Of a stretch of 64,000 bases of DNA, positions 24,033-35,787 are shown one piece after another; positions within the stretch are counted from its first letter, which is position 1; the number at the start of each line of letters is the position of its first letter. A model generated the notes under the pieces. It was not told the DNA's origin, ran no database searches, and saw only the letters and a list, made by a program, of their open reading frames with translations. Source of the DNA: Cymodocea nodosa (lineage: Eukaryota > Streptophyta > Magnoliopsida > Alismatales > Cymodoceaceae); NCBI GenBank assembly GCA_036874045.1, contig CM072337.1, positions 1,488,001 to 1,552,000 on the forward strand. The letters are read 5' to 3'. The position numbers and the translations under genes are program-made.

Positions 24033-25249
24033 TTTTTTTTTTTAATATTATTTTTCGAAAATAATGATGACAATTTTTTGGTAAAAGAAATAATGATGAC
24101 GCTTCTTATCTGACGAATAATACGATGGGACGATTTAATTGGTTTTATATTTTTCAAAAATTAATTTACTGTTTAAGTTCTTTTTTTTAAACATTTATAA
24201 ATAATATATATATATATTAAAATAATATTTATTGTTTTAAACTGCATGAACCTAAGCTCATAGCTCTGCGTCCGGTCGGCGCCTCCAAGGGAGGGGCTTT
24301 TGAAAAAATAAAGAATAAAATAATAGGACGACGTGTGCGGGACGAGCGAGAGGTGAGCGACGTGGCGCTGGTGACCCGCGGATAGATGTTTCGAAGGTTC
24401 AAGTCCATTCTGTCCCCAGCCACGTCGGCCACGTCCTCGGGCTTCGTGACGACGTAATCGATAGTGGTCATGAGTTCGTCGTCGTGATCGTTCAATATAT
24501 TTTCATGAATATTTTTTTTTATATTAAAGTGAGAACTCATTCGAAGTCGCGTATAATTGCGTATTGTAATTTTTGTCAAAAAAGAAAATAACAAGAATTG
24601 CTAAAAATATTGAAAAATAATAAAAATTGATAGAAAAGTTTAAACATTTATATACTTAAAAAATAATAAAAAATTTTAATGTATTTATGTATCACAGGAA
24701 ATAAAATAATATGAAATTTTTACATATTTAAATATAATAAAAAATAATGAGAAATATAATTATTAAGCCACCACCTTTGAACATGGCTTTGGACAACAAT
24801 GACGATAGCGACGACTTCGAGTGACAATGGCGATCTCAAGGTTGCAATTGCAACAACAATGGCGACGGTAGCAGCTTTGAGCGACAAAAGTGGGTTGAGG
24901 CGACAATAGCAACCTAATGCAATAGAAAGATTAGGAAAGGCTTCTTTATCGAGGTGAAGGTGTCAACAGAGTCAAGCTTACCCAATTATAATATCAACTT
25001 TAGGCAAGAGTATCGAAGGTTGGACAAGAGCATCGATGGTCAACTTTCCCAAGCTTAACTAATGATGTCTAATGATAGTTTTTATATATGGTTAATCTTT
25101 AAAAATGATTTCTCAATCTTATCATTAAGTAATTGTAATTATTTAAGATTAGATTGATATATATTATAATTACACATATTAAACATAATATTTGATTAGC
25201 TAGCTGTTAAATAAATTAACGAATCAATCATACTTTTATATTATTTTAT
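24033..25249. other. Upstream region of AGO-B with a GC-rich patch, then AT-rich spacer
   Basis: Likely contains the AGO-B promoter. At about 24250-24500 a GC-rich patch stands out; leftward it can be read as an open stretch containing DYVVTKPEDVADVAGD and NLRNIYPRVTSATSL, which I do not recognise. It may be a broken exon or a CpG-rich regulatory patch. From 24600 the sequence is AT-rich, with a short GC-richer, repetitive tract (GGCGAC/GACAATGGCG) around 24800-24960. No gene can be supported. Confidence 0.4.
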
Positions 25250-25990
25250 ATCTACAGTTTTTCTAGAGTCATCTTTATACAACTTAATAATTGTAATTAT
25301 TGGTGCATTCTTTATTTTAATGTTGTCTAATCCAAACTTTTTTAATAAATATTGAGTATATATTTTCTTGTAAAATAAAAATATATTAATTTAACTACTT
25401 AATTTGTACATTTAGGAAAAATGATAGTTAACCTATCATACTCATTTCAATTTGATTAGTCATGTTTTTCAAAAAAGACTCAACTAATTTATCATTTGTT
25501 GCTCCAAATATGATGTCATCTACATAGATTTCAATTACCAATATATCTTTTTCGACATTCTTGATAAAAAAAGTATGATCTGACTTTACTATAGAGTACC
25601 TTTTTCAATAATAAATTTAAATAATCTTTCGTACCAATACTTAGGGATTTGTTTAAGGCCATATGGTGTCTTTTTAAGCTTGTAAATATACTTAAGATGT
25701 TTTGAATCTTCAAAACTTGAAGTTTGTTTTACATAAACTTTTACTTTTATATATACATTTAAAAAATCAGTATTAACATTCATTTGATATAATTTAAAAT
25801 CCATGTAACAATCATATGTTAACAAAATTCGTATTGATTTTAGTTTAGCAACAGTAGTAAATGTTTCATCATAGTCAATTCCTTCCTCTTACTTGTAACT
25901 TTAAACAACTAACCTAGCTTATTTATGTACATCTTAATCTACTTTATTTTTAAATACTCATCTTGTTTATTAGCATTTACCAACAAAAAT
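25250..25990 (-). mobile_element. Fossil Ty1/copia reverse-transcriptase fragment
   Basis: Read leftward, fragments match the copia reverse transcriptase: a KLYQMNVNTDFLN-like block, VYVKQ.. GFEDS-like block, KLKKTPYGLKQIPKYWYERL block and, nearer 25500, the YVDD catalytic-site block followed by IIFGATNDKLVESF. The element is incomplete, with no LTRs, integrase or RNase H visible, and clearly broken and old. No active function. Confidence 0.85.
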
Positions 25991-27880
25991 AAAATTCAGA
26001 AATACTAATGTGAGGGCCGCACGAAACGTGCATAGGAAAACTCCCATGGACATGTATATAAACCATCTTCATAATATATATTTATTTTAAAAAAAATACT
26101 CTTTGCTAATAGTATTTTTGAGGTGATGCTTCTTTGAAATACTTTAGCCATAGCTTGAAAATAAACTTTAAAATACTTTGAAGGTTTTGCATTAAAAAAT
26201 TACAGATAAAATGTGTAAAGATATTATAAAAGTTATGCATGATAATTGAAATTTGTATAAAATTTACATTCGAATTTTATCCACGTGTATTGGTATTTTT
26301 AAAATTTATAATAAAAATATAAATGTTATATTTTATAGTTGCATTACATTGATAAGCAAGTTAAAGTTCTATCATTTATTGTTATACGTATAAATATCTA
26401 AATTTTAAATTTTTTAGTTTTTTTTTGCAAATATCAATACTTAAATTTTAATTTTCATTATTTTCCTGATAAAGCGGTGTATAAATACTAAAAAATGATG
26501 AAATAAAATTGCTTTTTGTCATTTTTTAATCATTTTTCGCATTTTCTTATTTTTCTCTTCCACCATTTTTATTTTGCATAAATCCTTTATCTCCAGGTAC
26601 AAACTTTCATGAATTTTGTATAAAAATGTATAAAATAATTATTTGAACCTTTAATGTCTTTCTAAAAATTTTTGTATACTTTCCAATATTAACTTGTCTT
26701 TTTGAGCATTTTTATCGAGAAAATTACTATTCACAAATTTGTTTTGAATTTCTCTGAATTATAAAATAAGGATTGAAATAAATTGCCTGATCCGGTCAAT
26801 AATAATAAATTGTTTTCAAAATAAATAAACGTTAGAAGGAGACTTTTTTATCATGAGTTAAATGCTTTTTTCTCATGTTTTACGACTAAAAATATAACGT
26901 TTGTGCAATTCAACGAGAAGTTTTCGTTTAAAGTTTATTTATAAGTGTGAAAAAAAGTACGAAAAGAAAAATTAAAATTAAAATTCAAATATTTATGTAT
27001 TTAAGAAAAAATGATGAAAATTTAAAAAGAGAGATGTTAATTACATGTATAATCATGTTACTCAACATTAATTTTACTTAATTTTTCTTAACCATTTACT
27101 TTGCATAATTACTTTCTCTCATGATCACTTTATTATTTACTCACGTTCACATTATTTTTCCTTTTATTTTTCTTTTATATAATCACTTCATTTTTCCTTC
27201 TCTATTCTTTTCATTTTCTCTTTTTTTAATTTTATCTTCACCTTTTCATTTTTTTTTTTACTTTTCTTATTTGCCCTTTTCCTTTTATTTTCTTTTTACA
27301 TAATACATTTATCTAATGTTGATTTAAGATAACATATCAAATCATACCTTAATTAGATACGATTACATTCGTTACCAAACACCTAATGTAATTAAACATG
27401 TTTATGCGAAATAATACTAAAATGAGTGATTTGGTGGTTCTGAGTACATAGGTAGTAATTGTGATTTTATTAAAACGCAGACACGTATCATTTTTAAAAA
27501 AAAAATATACCTTAATTGTGATAAAATTATTTTACTATATAATTGATATCAATCTTATATTTATGATTAACAAGCTTATCAAGATTTCGCAGTTATCTTT
27601 TTTTTTAACGCAGGATTTATACATATAAAACTTGAAAAAATAAAAGTAAAAAAATAAAATTTAAAATTATTTATGTCACTGTAAAAAAATTATGACACAA
27701 ATACCAAAGAAATTAATTTTTTTTGTAAATCTTTATTTTTCTAACTTTCTTGATAACATAAGTTGTCGAAAGTCTTTCGTCACAGATCTGGATTGACACT
27801 CACGTCGTGTCATTTCCGACGTGGGTCCTTTATTTTTATTTAAATATACCTCGAAAAATATTAAAATAAAAGTTGGTATG
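25991..27880. other. AT-rich spacer, nothing recognised
   Basis: Low-complexity A/T-rich DNA with AAAATGATGAAA-like strings also seen around 60 kb and 63 kb. The Phe-rich frame near 27121-27303 is an artefact of a T-rich tract. Confidence 0.5.
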
Positions 27881-28511
27881 TTATATTCAAATACTTTATA
27901 AAAAATACGGTGTGTGGGAGGAGCTTGAGGGCGCGGCGGGACGGATCGAGGAGATCTCCTCCACGCGAGGTGTGGTAGCTGATAGATGTGGCTGGAGCAG
28001 CCGACGGGGAGACTGCAATACGTGAAGAAGGCAAAGAGGTGGCCGCTGGGACAGAGTCGTCCTCGATTATCATCGGCCGTAGGTAGTGCTTCTCGTTTTG
28101 TCTCGGTTCATTTACTTTGATCTTTTCTCCTTTTTGTTTCTTCGTTACGTTAATTGGTCGAGTGTTTTTCCTTGACGAAAATTGCGTTTTTGCTATTGGA
28201 TCGGTGGACAAATGCTGCGCTCCCTGTGGAAATTTCGGTGCTATTTGGAATGATTGAAGTTGGTGTGTTTTTTTTGTAGCCCTGTTGTTTGCTTGAAAAA
28301 TGGAAATGGTTTTCTTGTTTGTTTTGTTTTTTTGCTACCTGCAAACCGATGTGCGGTGCAATAGCTTTGTTCGTGTCAATTTGGATATCATAAAGTTCAG
28401 GTATTTCTGTTGACCGTTTGAACCATAGGTACGGAAGGTTTTTGAACTTCGAGTTTTGAGGAGGATATATTTGTTGGGAAGATTTCTGTTTCCCGTGAAG
28501 AAAAAACAGCG
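27881..28511 (+). promoter_or_regulatory. Promoter and 5' UTR region of the aspartate kinase gene
   Basis: Composition turns GC-richer at about 27900 (CGCGGCGGGACGG-type strings) and continues to the kinase ATG. No clear TATA box. The region from about 28100 to 28500 may hold a 5' UTR and possibly a 5' UTR intron; this is a positional inference. Confidence 0.45.
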
Positions 28512-31500
28512 ATGGCAATGGCATGCCCGTGTGGGATTCAAGCACATGGTCTTGGGGTCAGCAGGAGGTCCTTGAGTCTTCTTGGCTTCTTGCCAGTTTC
28601 TCATAGACGTGCAACACTTGGATCATATGGTAGATCTATACGTCAGAAGAGGAGCCCCGTCAGAAAGGGGAAGGAAGGAATTAAGGTGCATTGTGCATTC
28701 CAAGGTCCTGTGTTAACCAAGAAGAAGGGGACAGAGGGTGAGAGTGTTGAGAATAAAACCCAGCTGACCGTCGTAATGAAGTTTGGTGGATCGTCACTAG
28801 CAACTGCAGAGAGGATGAAAGAAGTTGCCGATCTTATCCTTAGTTTTACTGATGAAAGGCCTGTGGTTGTTCTCTCAGCCATGGGGAAGACAACAAACAT
28901 GCTTCTGACGGTGTGGAATTCCTTCCATTTCATATTCATCTATTATCTTATCTGAGAAGAAAAGTCATTCATTTGAAACCTATATTTGGTATTCTTAGGC
29001 TGGCGAAAAGGCTGTGAGTTGTGGTGTCTCTCATAGTTCAGAGATTGAGGAGCTGGGTATCATAAAAGAACTGCATCTTAAGTAGGTTACATGAACGGTT
29101 ATTTTTATTTGAACTTTCATTTACATGCAATTGACAATCATTTATGTAATATTTCATCTGCTTGTTTTATTTTGTCCAGGACAGTTGACGAACTTGGAGT
29201 TGATAGATCAAATATTTCATGTAAGTTTTTGTTGCTCATCTGTGTATTGTTTGAATGCAATAATGAAAAATAGCTCTTCTTAGGTAAGTGCTCACCAACA
29301 CATGCTAGAAATCGTCTTATCAACTTGCTTAAAAATACTTTTATCAAGTTGTACCTCCTGACCAATAAATCTGGTAGATTTGTATGAAAGGCTGAAGTTT
29401 TATAAGCAACTTTTAATATGTATTATGTAATATTTCATGAAAATGGGATGAATTTTCTTATTAGTACTTACAGGAAACATCTTTTATTTGATGACTAAGA
29501 AACTGCTTATCCTTTTCACGCAAACTCTAAGCTTCTCTCTGGTTATCAGTGAATTTGTTAGTTTCACCTTCAACAGAATTAATCAAATTTTTGCATGTTT
29601 CACATAAACTGGGTTTTTTGCATGTTTCCTAAAAAAAACTCAGTTTTTGCATGCAGTGCTGTTGGAAGAGTTGGAGCAACTTCTCAAAGGTATTTCAATG
29701 ATTAAAGAGATGACTTCAAGGACCAAAGATTATTTAGTTTCCTTTGGCGAGTGTATGTCTACTAGAATTTTTGCAGCATATTTGAATAAAATTGGTGTCA
29801 AGGCACGGCAGGTATATGTATTGATCTCTGTTATCAGCTTGATACATTACTTTTCTTACATGCAATAAAGCCATTTATCCATTTTTTTTGCAATCAAAGT
29901 TGAGTATTTCAGATTTCTCCTTTCTTTCCACAATTGACTTGCCTATTCACATGAAAGTACGTCTCTCTGCATGCAACCATGATGAAAGTCCATACCCAGG
30001 TCCCAGGGTAAAAAGATGTTACTGGTCATGCTTCTTCATAGATGTTTGAGGTCATATGTATATAGAACTCTAGAAATTTAATTAAGGTAGTTATCCATTT
30101 GCACATTTTAACTTGCTAGGATCCGTACTTCTTGACTTTGCATCTAAAGCCAACCTCTTTGTTTAAAAAGGACATTAGAGCCAAAAATTCTTTATGTTCA
30201 CTGTCGCTTATGTCCTTACACAATCTGATGACTCAGTTGACCATTTCACACCTCTAGGTAGCATTCTCAGAGACCTTGGAGAATGGTCTGAGTTGCTAGC
30301 CTGAAGATGTTTGGGAACCTCGATCCCATATTGGCAGTAGTACGGTACCTGGCTAATTGCCCAACTATATTGTGGCCCATTTTCTTCCAACAAACCACAT
30401 AATCAAAATGAAACTGATTTGACTTCCAGAACAACTTTCCAAAGGCAACTAAAAAACAGATATTTTGATCACCCAAGTGTAATTTGCCCACTTACCATTT
30501 CATCGTGGTAATCATTTGCCAAAGAACGGACACCTGTTCTCCCCTTGAACTAACCTCCACTACCATTTCCTGAGTGAACCCAAGTTAAAGGAAATCAAGT
30601 CTTCCACATCAAGGCCACCTTCTTTTTTGCCCTTACATTTTTACCAATTTATCAAGACTTTCCTTTCGTATTGTTTTTTTTTTTACTTTATGCTCTTCTG
30701 TTCTTACATTTTCCTTGCCAAGGCATTAATAGTTGTTTTTACTTTATTGTATAATATATACTATCACGTGATATTTATTTTCTTCCTTGTTTTTGTTTAT
30801 TTCAAATTCAGTATGATGCATTTGAAATGGGCTTTGTCACCACTGATGACCATACAAATGCTGACATCTTAGAAGCTACTTATCCTGCTATTTCTGAGCG
30901 CCTTAATAGAGACTGGGTTGCTGATCCAGCTATTCCTATTGTTACTGGTTTTCTTGGAAAGGTTTCCCATCACAAATTCTGGTTGAGTTGATATTCACTT
31001 ATTTTAAAGCAGTTCACCATGTGGTGATGTTCTTGGTATCCATTAAATATATGACTACAGGGATGGAAAAGCTGTGCCATAACAACCTTGGGTAGAGGTG
31101 GGAGTGATTTGACTGCCACAACAATTGGAAAAGCTTTGGGTTTACGAGAGATCCAGGTTTGGAATTGTCTCTGTCACATAATACAATTCAAGCTCTTCCC
31201 TATCTTCAAAAAAAAAAAAGAGAAGTTCACAAAAATCCAAATTTTGTGTACTTCAAATTTGGTTATTGCATTTTTCTGAAATTTTCATTTAAAAAAACTT
31301 GTGCAGGTTTGGAAGGATGTTGATGGTGTTCTTACATGTGACCCTAATATACATCCAAATGCAAGGGCAGTGCCACATCTAACATTTGATGAGGCTGCTG
31401 AACTGGCATATTTTGGAGCACAGGTATATTTGTGGACTTATATCCGTTTCCAATAGATTTTTAACATTTTAAATATTATTGATAGCTGTTATTATTAGTT

Positions 31501-34500
31501 TGTTTTTGAAGGAAATGCTGAGATTGCTAAACTAAACAAAAAATTTCTTGATGGTATCATATATTAGATATTTAAGATGAGAAATATAGTGCAACTGAAT
31601 GTTTCTAGAGGCTATGGTTAAGCATGTGTGGTTGGTAATTACACTTGGTAGATCTCTTTCCAAGCAAAGTACAATATTCCATGTGATGCATGTATGCTTT
31701 TCTTCCTACTAATGAAGTAGAGCATTTTCTTTAATTGTTTTGTTGGGAATTGCTGAATGATGTGAATCAGGTGTGTTCTCCGTCTACTTAAAAAAGAGTT
31801 TGTACAAAAGTGATTAACATATAGATCTGAATTCCCAAGCGCAAATGGTGTATCTCTATCATTGTGTAATAGTGAAAAACTGACAGACTGAGGGAAAAAT
31901 CAAATACTATAATGAGCAAGATTAAACAATAGAATGTATACTAAATCTCAATCTACTGGAAATTTCTAAATGGGAAATGGCACAAATGAAAGATAAAAGC
32001 CTCAAACCAATACAAGTATCAATAGCAAATGTCTCAATTGGACAATTGAGATCGAACCATGGAAACATGGAGGAGGTGAGAAATCCCATAGTCCTCATTG
32101 GATTGCTGGAAACTTTGTTGATGTAGAAAAAGGGGCAACAAGTAATCTTTACTTTTGATCCTGTAGTGCTTCAGAAGATTGAAACAATAATAGCCTGCCT
32201 TGTCTTTGATGACCATGACAAGACAAGGCAGGCTATTATTGTTTCAATCTTCTGAAGCACTACAGGATCAAAAGTAAAGATTACTTGTTGCCCCTTTTTC
32301 TACATCAACAAAGTTTCCAGCAATTGGTAAATGATGGAGAATTTAGAGATGGGAAGGGATCAGCGGAGGGTTCAATCAAGTAGGATGCTAGAAGAAAGGT
32401 TGAGGTGGGAATCATGAAATACATTTGGTTTTTAGTTTTTCTTCTTCTTTAAGGTATTTACATATATTGGGTCATCTGTAAGTTTGACTGCCCAGTTTAA
32501 CTGGGTTTTTATGATTCAAAGGGTGATTCAGCAGTTTTAATGAAACAGGCGTTTTGTTGTAATAAAAAACTGACAAATGCTAGTTCTTGGTTCAACCAGT
32601 TTTAAAACAATGGTTTGTGTACTGTGTTGGGGCTGGTGACCAATGCAACTGTACCTGTTACATGCTAACCCCCATGGGTTTTCTTGGTCATGGAATTGTT
32701 ATTTTTTTTACATATAAATTTTGTATTGGAATGCTACTTTATTTAAATTTATCATAGGCTCCTATTTTGGGTGACAATAGCCTTAGTCTCCTTTTTTTAT
32801 GACTCTAGGTTTTGCATCCTCAATCCATGCGACCTGCAAGGGAGAGTGATGTTCCCGTAAGAGTTAAGAATTCTTATAATCAGCAAGCCTCTGGTACCCT
32901 CATCACTAAATCACGAGATATGTCTAAGGTATCTACTAATTTCTCTGCCTTATTATTACTAATTTACTATATTATAGAGATTTAAATAAAATAATGCAAG
33001 TGACCATGTTCATCGATGGGCAGGCTTTGCTAACTAGCATTGTGTTGAAACCAAATATCACCATGTTAGATATTGTTAGCACTCGTATGCTTGGACAGTA
33101 TGGTTTTCTTGCAAAGGTATGAGGATTATAAATGTTGGTAAAAGAAATTTATTTCTTCTACTAAAATTTCATGCCGTACAATTTCTTATGCAGGTCTTTT
33201 CAATTTTTGAAGATTTGGGTATTTCTGTTGATTCTGTTGCTACTAGTGAAGTCAGTATTTCATTGACTTTAGATCCGTCGAAAATCTGGACCAGAGGACT
33301 TATTCAGCAGGCAAGTGTAAGAAAGGATTCTCGTCCACTTACATTTTATATTTAGGTGATTTAGGTTTTGAATTAGTGTATGAGAAGTGTCAAAAATCCA
33401 AAATGAACTTTCTTTTAAGTTCTAAATAGCTTCCAAGTTTTGATTCATGAATTGAGCAACTTTCTATTGAAATTTTGAAGTTCCCAAATGTGTGATTATG
33501 TGGAAATAGGAGATCAACTGATGAGGATATTAACAGAAATGTAATCAGGAAGTTTTCCAATTAAATAGAAAATCCTTTTTTGGCAACAAATAGCATATCC
33601 CACAACCTTCTATCTACTTTTTTATGTTTTACATAATAGAGATATCTGATCCACTTCTTATGCCTTTCACGGAATATCAAGATTAATTTGTGAGAGACAA
33701 GTTGATAATTAAGCTTACCTCTATATTACCAGTTTTCACGGAATATCAAGATTAATTTGTGAGAGACAAGTTGATAATTAAACTTACCTCTACATTGCCA
33801 GTAAAAAATGTTTAATGTTTGCAAGCCAGTAATTGTGCTTATTTCATTTTTCTTTAATAGTAAGTGATGCTAAAAATTTTCTATATAGAAATATTTGATG
33901 ATCTTTGACTAGTCTTTTGATTGCAAGCAAGTGTAACAATCCGGTTTCTATTATCAAAAAAATAATCTGGGTTCTATTGGTCCATCACATTCCTTAAACC
34001 CATCAATTGTATCTAAAATCTAAAATACTTGGATGAAGATTGCATAATAATAGTTTCTGACTTTCTACTATTTATTTTGACCATTCACTTCTTCTGCTTA
34101 AGCAATGTTGGATTCAATTTGGACATCGACATTTCTTTGCTTAACACTTGACACCATCACCAGAATCCCCAATCACTGAAATGTGATTTAAGATTGCAGA
34201 ATTTGACATGTCCCCAACTTGAGCATTTTCTTGCAAAAGCATTTCAGTGCAAAAGTGTTAATAATAGCTTCCATCTTGTAAAAAACAGATTGTCACTTAT
34301 TCAGATGCTGTTATCTCTTATAAACTTTTTACTCATTTCAGACACTGCTTCGAAGTGTCAAAAGTTTTTTTTCCCATTTTGGGTAATGATGAGATTCACA
34401 TTTTTCTAAATCTTATATGCATATATGAATATGATGAATAGGAACTGGATCATGTTGTTGAGGAGCTTGAAAGAATTGCAGTTGTGCATCTTCTCCAAAA

Positions 34501-34916
34501 CAGGTCTATCATTTCTCTTATTGGTAATGTGCAGCGGTCGTCTCGGATTCTAGAAAAGGTTTGTGCTCATTTAAATGCTGCTGAATGATGTCCCAACATG
34601 TTTCTGCAATTTCACATACATTGTGAATCATACTCAGGTATTCAACGTGCTTCGACAAAATCGGATCAATGTCCAGATGATCTCTCAGGGAGCATCAAAG
34701 GTACTTAGTGACGGTTATATTTATTCGGCAACTCATATTCATGTCATATATATAACGGTACTGTTATTTCTCGATCAGGTGAACATATCTCTTGTGGTGC
34801 ATGATAGTGAAGCAAAGAAATGTGTAAGAGTTCTCCATTCTGCCTTTTTTGAAAATGATTCTGTCTCTGAGGTTGATGCGGAAGCTTGCAATGGCCCATT
34901 GCACGTTTCTGTATAA
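28512..34916 (+). CDS. AK: Monofunctional aspartate kinase, chloroplast (complete, 562 residues)
   Basis: Catalyses ATP-dependent phosphorylation of aspartate, first step toward lysine, threonine and methionine, in plastids. Thirteen coding exons: 28512-28910, 28999-29081, 29180-29220, 29657-29811, 30812-30961, 31061-31156, 31307-31423, 32809-32928, 33024-33116, 33194-33310, 34442-34558, 34638-34700, 34779-34916; all junctions keep frame. Residues 1 to about 82 are Ser/Arg/Lys-rich and poor in acids, as a transit peptide is. The kinase domain has KFGGSS (90-95), [18 protein letters not shown] (285-292), [13 protein letters not shown] and YFGAQVLHP. Two ACT domains follow (from about 400), including [13 protein letters not shown] and [11 protein letters not shown], the lysine-sensing region. 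There is no homoserine dehydrogenase part, so this is the monofunctional form, close to Arabidopsis AK1-AK3. Intron 10 has a GC donor (CAG-GCAAGT at 33311). Introns 4 and 7 are long; intron 7 holds a perfect inverted repeat. The neighbour at 35788 is convergent. Confidence 0.96.
32102..32324. repeat. Perfect inverted repeat, 105-bp arms, 13-bp spacer, in kinase intron 7
   Basis: Left arm 32102-32206 and right arm 32220-32324 are exact reverse complements, base by base, around a 13-base spacer. Transcribed as part of the kinase pre-mRNA it would fold into a 105-bp hairpin. It has no target-site duplication or transposon terminal motif that I can see. It is either a very recent inverted duplication or a fold-back artefact of sequencing or assembly. 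Confidence 0.97.
33665..33802. repeat. Tandem duplication, 69-bp unit, two copies, in kinase intron 10
   Basis: Units 33665-33733 and 33734-33802 share TTTCACGGAATATCAAGATT and the following GAGAGACAAGTTGATAATTA block, with few differences, so the duplication is fairly recent. Confidence 0.93.
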
Positions 34917-35227
34917 ACTGATTGCCCCTCCTCTATTTTCAATCAACATTTATGCGGCCTTGGTATTTGAATTGTATTGGCCATATGCAGGCTATATGAT
35001 TCGTGCCCTCGTTTTCCATCTGGAGATTGAGGTTGCAAGTTTTCAGTTTTTAGGTTTTGCTCTTAGTTGTGATACATTGAAATGTTTTACTGGTAGGGTT
35101 TCATGATTTCCGCTCCATGTAATCTGCATCATCTTTGAATTATGAATCTCTTAAGTTAATGAAATTACTTTCCAAGCATCTTTGCTTCATGACCTGATTA
35201 GGCTTGGACCTTGCTTCAAGACAAAGT
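34917..35227. other. 3' UTR and downstream flank of the aspartate kinase gene
   Basis: Follows the kinase stop codon. A plausible 3' UTR runs to about 35200, where AATTATGAATC and AATGAAATT strings could act as polyadenylation signals. No other gene. Confidence 0.4.
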
Positions 35228-35697
35228 CTTGTATTAATATAAAAGGAAAAAATATGACCTTATATGAGGTAAAACTCATCACTTATTATTATTTGATTTT
35301 AAATTGAATTTTTACTTGGTATTAAAGTCTATTTTCATTATGGGTGATTTGTAAGCATAGAAAATATAAATAAAAAAAAGTCACAGGTGAATGGATGTTA
35401 TCGAGACAAAATTTCATATCGATATAAAAGACAATGAATCTAACCTTATATGAGGTAAGATTCCATGATTCAATACTAATTGATTTTAAATTGGATATTT
35501 ACTTGGTATTAGAGTTTACTTTCATTATGAGTGATTTGTAAGCATAGAAAATATAAAAAAAAAAAAGTTACAAGTGAACGGTGGTGCATGGAGGCAAAGT
35601 TTCATATCAATATAAAAGAAAAAGAATCTGACTTTATATGAGGTGGAATCTGTGATTCAATATTAATTAATGTTGAATTGAATTTTTGCTGAGAGCC
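35228..35697. repeat. Tandem array of about 2.5 units of a 185-bp repeat
   Basis: The blocks TATATGAGGT (35261, 35448, about 35635), a TTGGTATTA-like block and GATTTGTAAGCATAGAAAAT (35347, 35533) recur at about 185-187 base spacing. Similar wording occurs near 49330 and 38360. It is a non-coding repeat, possibly derived from an LTR-type element, lying between two convergent genes. Confidence 0.8.
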
Positions 35698-35787
35698 TTG
35701 TGAACGTTCCAACAGTCCATCGTTAACGATCAAAAGACAAACCTTAAGCAAAGCTGACATTAAGATGTGAAAACAGTTCCACGTATA

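Noticed and set aside
32034-32216. Small minus-strand frame overlapping the inverted repeat in the kinase intron
   Set aside because: Ends in repeat sequence, no family match, lies within an intron of a well-supported gene.
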